A DNA stretch of 64,000 nucleotides from Microbacterium mangrovi. GTDB taxonomy: Bacteria > Actinomycetota > Actinomycetes > Actinomycetales > Microbacteriaceae. The stretch is from contig NZ_JTDK01000018.1 of the NCBI RefSeq assembly GCF_000802305.1, positions 1-64,000 of the forward strand. Direction: 5' to 3'. Positions 56,369 to 63,815 of this stretch are shown here, one piece after another (position 1 is the stretch's first letter; each line of letters starts with the position of its first letter). The position numbers and the translations under genes were made by a program. The notes beneath the pieces were generated by a model, which worked only from the letters and a program-made list of their open reading frames with translations, was not told where the DNA came from and searched no databases.

Positions 56369-57601
56369 TCAGGGGCTGGTCGTCGTGGAGACCTGGTGCT
56401 CGAGCTGTTGCAGGTGCTCGCCCAACTGGCCGCTGACTGCGGGATAGCTGCCGACCGGGTCGGGGACGCGCTGCGTGCTGCCGGGAATCGCGACCAGGGC
56501 GATGACGATGGCAGTCGCCGCGGCGAGCCCGACCCCGATGACCACTGCGACGGTTCTCGAGCGCTTGCGCGTCCGGGGCTGGGCCTGCTGGTCCAGCAGG
56601 GTCTGCGCCGGAATCGGCGGCTTGGGCGGAAGAGGCGGGGCCGCGGCGGCCGGCAGGACCTTGGTCGCGGCCGCCGTTTGCGGGCCCAGGGGCTCGGTCA
56701 TCGCAACTGTGCGCGTTCCATCGGGTGCCTCGGAGCGGGCACCGGGAGAGATGCTCGTCGCGTCAGCCGAAATCTGGGCCAGGCGAGCGCTGACCTCGTC
56801 CGCCGTTGGGCGGCCTGCGGGGTCACGTGCGGTCATCCGCTGCAGAAGCTCGCTCCACGCCGGGCCGAGTCGCGCGGGAATCACCGGATCGCGCGCGAGT
56901 CGTGCGCTTGCTGCCTCCACGGCGGTTCCGGGGAATTCGCAGTGCCCCGTCAGCAGTTCCAGCAGGACGAGCCCGAGGGAGTAGACGTCGGTCGCGGAAT
57001 TGAGGGGCCGCCCGACGGCCTGCTCCGGGCTCATGTAGCTCGCTGTCCCGATGACGGAGCCGGTCGCGGTCAGTTTCGACGCGTCGACGAGGCGCGCGAT
57101 GCCGAGGTCGGTGAGCTTGGCCGTGACTGCGTGACTCGACGCCGGCAGCAGGATGTTTGCGGGCTTCACGTCGCGGTGGATCACCCCCTGACTGTGGATA
57201 TACGCCAGTGCGCGCGATAGGTCCGCCCCGGCCGCCGCGACGCCGGCGGGATCGATCGGGCCGTCCTGCAGCCGCCGCCGAGCGTCCGTGCCGGCGACGA
57301 ACTCGAGGACCAGCACGACTCGGCCGTCCGCATCGCTCGTCGAGTCGAACAGCGTCACGAGGCAAGGATGAGAGAGCCGCGCCAGAAGGCGAACCTCCCC
57401 GTGCTGGCGAGCCAGGTGCTCCGCCGACCCGTTCCCGGCACGGAAGATCTTCAGCGCCACTTCGCGGCCCAAGGTCTCGTCGGTCGCCCGATAGACCTCG
57501 GCCATTCCGCCCTGACCGATCGGCTCCACCAGCCGGTATCGACCGGCGACCAGGCGTTCAGCGCCGGACGAGCCCATCGGAACTGCGTTGGTCCCCGTCA
57601 T
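56369..57601 (-). CDS. Transmembrane Ser/Thr protein kinase (PASTA-less)
   Basis: The 410-aa Hanks-type kinase has GQGGMAEVY (about residues 29-37), Lys51, HRDVKPANIL (142-151), DLG at 165-167 in place of DFG, and YMSPEQA. A Pro/Ala-rich linker leads to one transmembrane helix (about 347-370) and a short extracellular tail without PASTA repeats. The ATG overlaps the upstream lipoprotein stop by ATGA, so the lipoprotein may act as its sensor partner. Confidence 0.92.
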   Translation of the reverse strand: MTGTNAVPMGSSGAERLVAGRYRLVEPIGQGGMAEVYRATDETLGREVALKIFRAGNGSAEHLARQHGEVRLLARLSHPCLVTLFDSTSDADGRVVLVLEFVAGTDARRRLQDGPIDPAGVAAAGADLSRALAYIHSQGVIHRDVKPANILLPASSHAVTAKLTDLGIARLVDASKLTATGSVIGTASYMSPEQAVGRPLNSATDVYSLGLVLLELLTGHCEFPGTAVEAASARLARDPVIPARLGPAWSELLQRMTARDPAGRPTADEVSARLAQISADATSISPGARSEAPDGTRTVAMTEPLGPQTAAATKVLPAAAAPPLPPKPPIPAQTLLDQQAQPRTRKRSRTVAVVIGVGLAAATAIVIALVAIPGSTQRVPDPVGSYPAVSGQLGEHLQQLEHQVSTTTSP

Positions 57602-58029
57602 CCGCCGCCGCCGTTGCCGTCTTCGCCGTTGCCCTGTTTGCCGCCCCGCTTCTTCTCGTCTTGGTGGTGTTGCTGCTGCTGCTGTTGCTGCTGCTGGAGG
57701 TCCTGGATCTGCTGTTGCAGACGAGCCTTCGCGGCTTCATCCTGCAGCTGCGTGAGATCCGCACGGATCGTCGTGATGGACGCCGCGATCGCATCGTGCC
57801 GGGTGCGACTGATCTCGCCCTGCCGCACAGCCTCATTGTTCAGGCGTTCGAGCTCAGTGAGCTTCTGCTGCGCGGCGGCGAGGTCATGCGTGCCGGCGGC
57901 CTGCGCCACCGCGAACACCCCGTTCTGCAGCTTCGCGGCTGTCTCCCTGGAGTACGACTCGCCGCTCGCGCAACCACTGAGTGACAGGGCGAGCGCAAGC
58001 GCGCCGGCGATCGCCCATCGGGGTCTCAT
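57598..58029 (-). CDS. Lipoprotein with coiled coil and poly-Gln tract
   Basis: The 143-aa protein has lipobox SLSGC (Cys20). A long helical region is followed by a run of nine or so Gln residues, a His/Lys-rich stretch, and a Gly-rich end (GKQGNGEDGNGGGG). It is translationally coupled to the kinase downstream. The poly-Gln tract is encoded by CAG/CAA repeats and may vary in length. Function unknown; surface sensing with the kinase is inference. Confidence 0.75.
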   Translation of the reverse strand: MRPRWAIAGALALALSLSGCASGESYSRETAAKLQNGVFAVAQAAGTHDLAAAQQKLTELERLNNEAVRQGEISRTRHDAIAASITTIRADLTQLQDEAAKARLQQQIQDLQQQQQQQQQHHQDEKKRGGKQGNGEDGNGGGG

Positions 58030-58338
58030 CCTGATCGCTCTCCGCTCCGTCTGGCCGACATCACCACCATCAACGGTAACGCTGACGATGCGGACACCGA
58101 GCTCGATAAAGGGGATCGGCATCGGCCTGGCGAGTATGGACGAGACGCCGCAAACCACGACGTCCTCGGGGCTGTCGTTCAATGGCAGAACTTCTACTTC
58201 CCAACTCTGTCAGCCATTTCTCGGAGGCTTCAAATTCCGCGGAATTCCGCGGTTTTTGGCACCGGGATCGCACGAAGCGCTACCGCACGGCACAGTCATG
58301 TGTATACCGTTGTGTACACCTGATGTGAGGAAGCGATC
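58030..58338. other. Intergenic region between lipoprotein operon and integrase
   Basis: The gap holds the upstream region of the lipoprotein-kinase operon, the 22-bp element at 58234-58255 and the likely integrase promoter. A TATACC box (58303-58308) sits inside an inverted GTGTA/TACAC pair (58300-58319) that could be an operator. No gene is recognised. Confidence 0.5.
58234..58255. repeat. Element shared with the hup-upstream hairpin
   Basis: It contains a 16-bp perfect palindrome CCGCGGAATTCCGCGG (58237-58252), which is also two tandem AATTCCGCGG units. On the minus strand the 22 bp match 32846-32867 with one mismatch. It lies 84 bp before the integrase gene, a position suited to an attachment site, but this is unproven. 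Confidence 0.6.
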
Positions 58339-59544
58339 ATGCCGAAGAGTCGCGAGCACGGCCAGGGCGCGTTGTACTGGGTCGAGTCCCGCAAGATGTG
58401 GAGAGCGGTGCTCGACGTGGGCTTCGACCCGGTCACGGGGAAGCGGCTGCAGAAGGCTCGCATGTCCAAGACCAAGGACGGTGCGGTCAAGAAGCTCAAC
58501 ACGATGCTTCGCGAGCGCGACACCCAGGGCACGGTGCTCGATCGATCGACGCACATCGCAGAGTTGGCTGCCAAGTGGCTCGCGGATGCGTCGACGCGGA
58601 CGAAGCCGCACACCATCAAGACCTACCGGTCGAATCTGAAGGCGAATGTGCTGCCGTCGCTGGGTCGTCGCATCGCAGCAGACCTGACGCCTGCGGACGT
58701 GCGGCGCATGCACGCCGCGATCCGTGCGCGAGGTCTCGGAGATTCGACGGTCTTGAGTGCGCACCGGACGCTGGTGAGCGTTCTCGAGTACGGGCGAGCG
58801 GAGCGGATCATCGCCGAGAATGTGGCCAGGCTCGCGCCGCCCCGACGCACGGGCGGCCGACGGGCACGGTCGTCGCTCACGAGGGAGGAAGCGAAGGCTC
58901 TACTGGCGGTCGGCGATGCGCGGTGGACGCTTGCCCTGCTCACTGGGCTGCGGAGCGGGGAGGCGCGCGCGTTGCGGTGGGAGGACATCGATTTGGATGC
59001 CGGTGTCGCCGAGATCTCGTGGTCGCTCGCCGAGGGCACGTTCGAGCATGGCTGCAGCGGCAGGTGTGGGAAGAAGACCGCGGGCGGGTGCCCGCTTCGG
59101 CGTCTCGAGTTGGCGGCGGGCCTCGAGTGGGTTCAGTTGGAAGGGCGTCACGTTCTCGTCCGACCGAAGAACGGCACGGCCCGGCAGGTCCCGCTCACGA
59201 CCGCTGCGGTCGCGCAGTTGCGCAAGCTCCGCGAAGAGGATGCCGGCTTGAACCCGCACGGGTTGGTGTGGCATCGTCCCGACGGGGCCGCGAGCACCAA
59301 CGTCGACGACAACCTCGCCCTTCGTGCCGCGCTCAGCCTCGCGGGTATCGACCAGCCCCGGGCGACCACCCACTGGCTTCGCCACACGTACGTGACCTTG
59401 TCCGAGCACGCCGGAATCCCGTGGGCTGCCTACTCGGGCGTCAGCGGGCACAGTAGCCCCGAAGCGTCCGATCCATATCGGCACACGCTGACCGCCGAAG
59501 GGCGGCGAGCGGTTGAGCATCTCGCGAACTGGGTGGATGGCTAG
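58339..59544 (+). CDS. Tyrosine-type site-specific integrase
   Basis: The 401-aa protein has an AP2-like arm-binding N-terminus (GQGALYWVESRKMWRAVLDV), a SAM-like core-binding domain and a catalytic domain. Catalytic residues: Arg in TGLRSGEARAL, His/Arg in HWLRHTY, His in GVSGHSS and Tyr in PYRHTL. A Cys/His cluster (HGCSGRCGKKTAGGC) may bind zinc. GAGGAAG precedes the ATG. Phage or integrative-element type; it marks the left edge of an island. Confidence 0.92.
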   Translation: MPKSREHGQGALYWVESRKMWRAVLDVGFDPVTGKRLQKARMSKTKDGAVKKLNTMLRERDTQGTVLDRSTHIAELAAKWLADASTRTKPHTIKTYRSNLKANVLPSLGRRIAADLTPADVRRMHAAIRARGLGDSTVLSAHRTLVSVLEYGRAERIIAENVARLAPPRRTGGRRARSSLTREEAKALLAVGDARWTLALLTGLRSGEARALRWEDIDLDAGVAEISWSLAEGTFEHGCSGRCGKKTAGGCPLRRLELAAGLEWVQLEGRHVLVRPKNGTARQVPLTTAAVAQLRKLREEDAGLNPHGLVWHRPDGAASTNVDDNLALRAALSLAGIDQPRATTHWLRHTYVTLSEHAGIPWAAYSGVSGHSSPEASDPYRHTLTAEGRRAVEHLANWVDG

Positions 59545-59629
59545 GCGCCAACAAGCTGCGGAGGGCAAGAAACCGTGCAAGCCGTATCCGCATTGTTGAC
59601 CTCGTCGCGCGCCCTGAGAACATCTACGA

Positions 59630-61066
59630 GGGTGAGTCCCATAGCGTGGTGTTACTTCCCGCGGGGTTCTCGTCGTCGTAGACGTTGAAGGGCCACCGTG
59701 GGAGACCCAGTTGTTTCCGGCAAGAAGCAAAGCAGAGATCCCACGATGACCCATACCCAGTCTGCCCTGGCGACCCTCATTTCCGAAGTCCTCGCCGAGC
59801 CCGAACTCGCGCATTCCGACGTGTTCCGGCGGATGCTGCAGGCCGGCTTGCAGGACCTGATCGACGCGGAAGCGACCGTGAAGATCGGCGCCGGTCCGCA
59901 CGAACGCACCCCGGAGCGGACCACGCGCCGCAACGGCACCCGTCCGAAGGTCCTCGCGACCCCGGCCGGGGAAGTCGACCTCGCCATCCCGAAGCTGCGG
60001 GAGGGATCGTTCTTCCCCTCGCTGTTGCACCCCCGCCGCCGAGTCGACCGGGCCCTCTACGCGGTGATCTGCCAGGCCTGGATCGACGGCGTCTCGACCC
60101 GAAAGGTCGACCAGCTCGTGCGGGCGTTGGGCAACGACTCCGGTATCAGCCGGTCGACGGTGTCGCGGATCTGCTCCGAGATCGACGACGGCGTGCAGGA
60201 GTTCCTGCACCGCCGGATCGATCACACCGGGTTCCCGTACCTGTTCCTCGACGCCACCTACCTCGACGTCCGGATCCGGGGCCGGGTCGTGTCCCAGGCC
60301 CTGGTCGTCGCGACCGGGGTGTCCGGTGACGGGCGGCGGGAGATCCTTGGGATGGCGCTCGGGGACGCGGAGACCACGGACTTCTGGACCGAGTTCCTCC
60401 GCTCGCTGCGCGAGCGCGGCCTGAAGGTCGCGACCGACACCGATCCGCTCGGGGTGGCCCTGGTCACCAGTGATGCGCATGCCGGGATCAAGGCCGCGGT
60501 GAAGGCGATCCTGCCGGGCGCGGGGTGGCAGCGCTGCCGGGTCCATTTCGCGCGCAACATCACCCAGCGCCTCGGCTCTGCCCGCTCCAAACCGGTGAAC
60601 GCGTTGATCTCCACGATCTTCGCGCAGACCACGACCGAGGCCGTGACCGGGCAATACCGGCAAGTCGTGGAGAGCCTTCGCGGCTCGTTCCCTGAGATCG
60701 CGGCCATGCTCGAGACCGCCGAACCCGACTTGACCGGGTTCGCGGCTCTGCCTCGCGAGCACTGGCAGAAGGTCTGGTCGAACAACCCCATCGAACGCCT
60801 CAACCGTGAGATCAAACGCCGCGCCGACGTCGTGCAGATCTTCCCCGACCGCGACAGCGTGACCCGCCTCATCGGCGCGGTCCTGCAAGAACAACACGAG
60901 GAATGGCAATACGGCGAACGCCGCTACCTCTCCGACACCTCGATGCGGAAACTCACCCATGTCCTCCACGAGCACACCGAGAGCCCCACCCTCGGCCTGC
61001 TCCTGACCGCCTGACAACCACCCATCACGGAGCAACCGGAGTTACACCACCACACGGGACTTGACC
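59630..61066 (+). mobile_element. IS256-family insertion sequence (intact)
   Basis: Terminal inverted repeats at 59630-59659 and 61037-61066 match at about 21 of 30 positions (AGTCCC and GTGGTGT blocks). The flanks carry an 8-bp direct repeat ATCTACGA at 59622-59629 and 61067-61074, the expected target duplication. One complete transposase gene lies inside. Length is 1437 bp. Confidence 0.9.
59746..61014 (+). CDS. IS256-family (Mutator-type) transposase
   Basis: The 422-aa transposase has the DDE catalytic residues: Asp in YLFLDATYLDVR, Asp in TSDAHAGIKAAV, and Glu in ERLNREIKRR. CRVHFARNIT carries the conserved CxxH-like segment. The ATG at 59746 is preferred over an earlier in-frame GTG because homologous sequence (LATLISEVL) starts there. 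It looks full-length and functional. Confidence 0.95.
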   Translation: MTHTQSALATLISEVLAEPELAHSDVFRRMLQAGLQDLIDAEATVKIGAGPHERTPERTTRRNGTRPKVLATPAGEVDLAIPKLREGSFFPSLLHPRRRVDRALYAVICQAWIDGVSTRKVDQLVRALGNDSGISRSTVSRICSEIDDGVQEFLHRRIDHTGFPYLFLDATYLDVRIRGRVVSQALVVATGVSGDGRREILGMALGDAETTDFWTEFLRSLRERGLKVATDTDPLGVALVTSDAHAGIKAAVKAILPGAGWQRCRVHFARNITQRLGSARSKPVNALISTIFAQTTTEAVTGQYRQVVESLRGSFPEIAAMLETAEPDLTGFAALPREHWQKVWSNNPIERLNREIKRRADVVQIFPDRDSVTRLIGAVLQEQHEEWQYGERRYLSDTSMRKLTHVLHEHTESPTLGLLLTA

Positions 61067-61224
61067 ATCTACGAACGCTCGCTCTGCGCGGCAGACCGCG
61101 TCGTGGGCATTCCTGCGCAGGTATGGCGAGGCGACGCGACGCGCCGGCCGCTCCCGTTGTCGACACGCTACATGCTTGTGCTCCATGCTGATCATCTGAG
61201 CATGAATGGCGAGGTTCGGGAGAC

Positions 61225-62250
61225 ATGCAGGGATTTGACGTCGAGGACTACTTCACAGCGGAACTGATTGAGGGTCTTGCCGGGGAACTCGCGGCGCTTT
61301 TCGCCGCGGACAGCAGAAGCGGTATTGATTCGGTCGATGGGATCCTCGCACAGCGCGCCTCCGAGCCCCATTCGCGGCACTACATCTATGCCATCGCAGC
61401 CGATGCCTACCGGATGGCAGGAGTCGACGGTGTGCGAGCGTTGGCGTCTCAGGTGCGCAGCAACACGCGCGGCACGGCCCGCGCCTACTGCCTGCGGGCG
61501 CTCTGGCGCCTCGCCAACGGTAACCTTCCTCGCGTATTTAGCAAGATAGTCCGCGCGCCTGTCGCCCCCGAGGTCCAGGCGGCTTCTCACGTTGCGATCA
61601 GCGACCTCGTGGTGGATTCTCTTGGTGATCTGGAGCTCGCTCGTACGTTCTGGGGGGAGTTCAGCAGGACCGATCTTGGAGCGGATCCTCCGCTAGCTCT
61701 GTTCTACGTCAAGCTTGCTGGCGAGTCACAGTTCACACTGACCGACAAACTCGTCACGGACCTTGAGTACCTCATCTCGCAGGACCTTCCGGAGGCTGAA
61801 TATCAGGGCTTTCTGACCAGCAACCCGAGCCTGCTCGACGTCACCGCGGCCGAAGTGCGTCCGCTTGCACCACTGGGCCTCGAGTTCAAGACCGACTTTG
61901 TACTCCGTCGCCACGACGGCCGATACATCGTTGTTGAGATCGAGAAGCCTCAAGATCGGCTGTTTACGAAGGGGGCGGACTTCACGAAGGAGTTCACCCA
62001 CGCCGTTGGTCAGGTCCTGGACTTCCAGCAATGGGTGGCCGAGAACAATCCGTACGCCGCCAAGCACTTTCCGGGGATCACCACCCCGGACGGCATTGTG
62101 ATCTTGGGGCGAAGGTCAGAACTGGACGAACGCCGAACTCGAAAACTTGAGCGCTGGCAATTCAATAGCCGCGCAATCGAGGTACTGACATTCGATGATC
62201 TCGCCGTGCGAGCACGCTACGTCTTAGGCAGCCTTCGCTCTAGCCCCTGA
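61225..62250 (+). CDS. Shedu-type (DUF4263) defence nuclease
   Basis: The 341-aa protein has an N-terminal helical, HEAT-like region (about residues 1-180). A C-terminal PD-(D/E)XK-like DUF4263 nuclease follows, with Glu192 in AEYQGFLTSNPSLL, Asp224 (KTDFVL), Glu238/Glu240/Lys241 in VVEIEKPQD, Gln263 and Gln268 (VGQVLDFQQW), and FPGI. IEVLTFDDL ends the domain. Shedu proteins are single-gene anti-phage nucleases. GC is lower than the backbone. GGGAG precedes the ATG. Confidence 0.88.
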   Translation: MQGFDVEDYFTAELIEGLAGELAALFAADSRSGIDSVDGILAQRASEPHSRHYIYAIAADAYRMAGVDGVRALASQVRSNTRGTARAYCLRALWRLANGNLPRVFSKIVRAPVAPEVQAASHVAISDLVVDSLGDLELARTFWGEFSRTDLGADPPLALFYVKLAGESQFTLTDKLVTDLEYLISQDLPEAEYQGFLTSNPSLLDVTAAEVRPLAPLGLEFKTDFVLRRHDGRYIVVEIEKPQDRLFTKGADFTKEFTHAVGQVLDFQQWVAENNPYAAKHFPGITTPDGIVILGRRSELDERRTRKLERWQFNSRAIEVLTFDDLAVRARYVLGSLRSSP

Positions 62251-62368
62251 GGGTTCTCCTTGCGCATGCACCTCAAATAGCGACCAGCCACGTAGCGTTG
62301 CCCAGCGCTGTGTCTCACGAGCTTGACAAGGAATGGATTTGCCACCGCAGCCGGCCGCCAGAGGCTGG

Positions 62369-62776
62369 TCATGTCTCCAGCGATTGAAGGTATCGGACGG
62401 CTGCCCAATCTGCGGGCGCCCAGTCCAACGTCGGCAATGCGGAGACCGATACCCATCGCATGGCGTCGTGGTCCGTGCTGCGATCGGGCGGGGTGGAACC
62501 GAGAAATGCCCGAAAGCAGGTGAGTCGGATCGCGAGGCCCTCCGCGGTGGTTACGTCTGTTGTTAGCTCCTCGCCAACCTCTATCTGCACGTCAAGTTCT
62601 TCACGGATCTCACGGACGAGTGCCTCGCTCAGGGATTCACCGGGCTCTAGCTTGCCTCCAGGAAACTCCCACCGTCCACCGAATGACTTGTCGGCATTGC
62701 GTCTGCAAGCGAGAACCTCGTCGCCCCTGGTGATCACCGCGGCGACGACGCGGACTGGGTGGTCTGTGCTGGCCAT
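62369..62776 (-). CDS. NUDIX hydrolase (MutT-like)
   Basis: The 135-aa protein has the Nudix box GKLEPGESLSEALVREIREE and flanking GGRWEFPGG, the 8-oxo-dGTP diphosphatase (MutT) pattern. It would hydrolyse oxidised or modified nucleoside triphosphates. The ATG at 62776 follows a TAGAGT box by 6 nt (leaderless); an alternative in-frame start 6 nt upstream overlaps that box. It lies between Shedu and the TS-fold enzyme, on the opposite strand. Confidence 0.9.
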   Translation of the reverse strand: MASTDHPVRVVAAVITRGDEVLACRRNADKSFGGRWEFPGGKLEPGESLSEALVREIREELDVQIEVGEELTTDVTTAEGLAIRLTCFRAFLGSTPPDRSTDHDAMRWVSVSALPTLDWAPADWAAVRYLQSLET

Positions 62777-62782
62777 GGACAC

Positions 62783-62788
62783 ACTCTA
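62783..62788 (-). promoter_or_regulatory. -10 box TAGAGT, leaderless promoter
   Basis: On the minus strand TAGAGT ends 6 nt before the ATG at 62776. Confidence 0.55.
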
Positions 62789-62870
62789 GACACGGTGCAC
62801 GTCTGATCTCAGGTTGCGCTGCAGACCATCACGAGTCCCATAGGCTTCAACGGGGGAGAGGTGCGCTGGG

Positions 62871-63815
62871 ATGCTTCTGGTTGAGGAGGACTCGGTCGAC
62901 GACGTGTTGCAGGTCGTGCTTAATCATCTCCTGCGCGCCGGCTCTCGCATCGAACCCAGCAAAGGGCCAGCGAGCGAGCAAGTCGGCGCGGCGATCGAGT
63001 TAAGGAACCCTCGTGCGCGGCTGAGTCGGAGTCATAGGCGCAGCCCGATCTTCAGCGCGCTCGGGGAGTGGCTCTGGTACCTGTCGGGTACGGATGAAGT
63101 CGGGCCGATCGCGCATTACATCCCGATGTATCTGAAGTTTGCGGTCGAGGGCAGAGTTGAGGGAGCATACGGCCCCCGGCTTTTTGGCGCGGACGACCGG
63201 TTGGCAGAGGTCATCAAGAGGCTTCGCGATAAACAGGATAGCCGTCAGGCGGTCATTCAAGTGTTTGCACAGTCAGATCTGTCAAATCAACGGGATATTC
63301 CATGTACGACGACACTTCAGTTCCTGCTCCGCGACGGGTTGCTCCACCTGGCTGCCACGATGCGCTCCAACGATGCCTATCGTGGACTGCCCCATGACAT
63401 TTTCGCCTTCACGATGATTCAAGAGATGGTCGCAAGGAATGTCGGTGTCGAGGTTGGCACCTATCTACACTTCGTCGGAAGCCTTCATCTCTATGACTCG
63501 GACGCGGACGCTGCAGCAGCTTTCCTGGACGAAGGCTGGCACAACCTAAAGCCCATGCCCGCAATGCCCGATGGGGATCCTGCGGGCGGCGTGCGCTGGA
63601 TCATCGAAGTCGAGGAACGTATTCGCCTTGGCGACCCGAGCGCACCCACGCTCGCAGACCTCGGCGAGCACCCGTACTGGGACGACCTCGCCAGGGTGTT
63701 GCTGGCATTTCCGGAGAAATCCGGGTCGGGCCTGCGGCGAATCAGGGAGAGTTTCGACGATCCGTTCTACGAAATCTACATTAACGATCGACACGCCCGC
63801 TTCGAGGAGGACTAG
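62871..63815 (+). CDS. Thymidylate-synthase-fold enzyme, predicted dCMP/CMP hydroxymethylase-like
   Basis: The 314-aa protein has the TS fold with nucleophile Cys145 (RDIPCTTTLQF), Arg165-Ser166 and Asp168 (TMRSNDAYRG), and His206/Tyr208 (SLHLYDSD). These parallel E. coli Cys146, Arg166-Ser167, Asp169 and His207/Tyr209. The position of the dUMP-recognising Asn177 is Asp176 (GLPHDIFAF). Asp there is the hallmark of T4-type dCMP hydroxymethylase. The His after the nucleophile is Thr. It is followed immediately by another gene in the same direction. Confidence 0.85.
   Translation: MLLVEEDSVDDVLQVVLNHLLRAGSRIEPSKGPASEQVGAAIELRNPRARLSRSHRRSPIFSALGEWLWYLSGTDEVGPIAHYIPMYLKFAVEGRVEGAYGPRLFGADDRLAEVIKRLRDKQDSRQAVIQVFAQSDLSNQRDIPCTTTLQFLLRDGLLHLAATMRSNDAYRGLPHDIFAFTMIQEMVARNVGVEVGTYLHFVGSLHLYDSDADAAAAFLDEGWHNLKPMPAMPDGDPAGGVRWIIEVEERIRLGDPSAPTLADLGEHPYWDDLARVLLAFPEKSGSGLRRIRESFDDPFYEIYINDRHARFEED

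Noticed and set aside
58225..58260. tRNA 3' end serving as integrase attachment site
   Set aside because: TTCAAATTCC resembles a T-loop, but no cloverleaf, anticodon arm or acceptor pairing can be built around it.
62871..63815. Housekeeping thymidylate synthase
   Set aside because: The substrate-selecting Asn is Asp and the residue after the nucleophile is Thr rather than His. The gene also sits in a lower-GC island beside defence genes.
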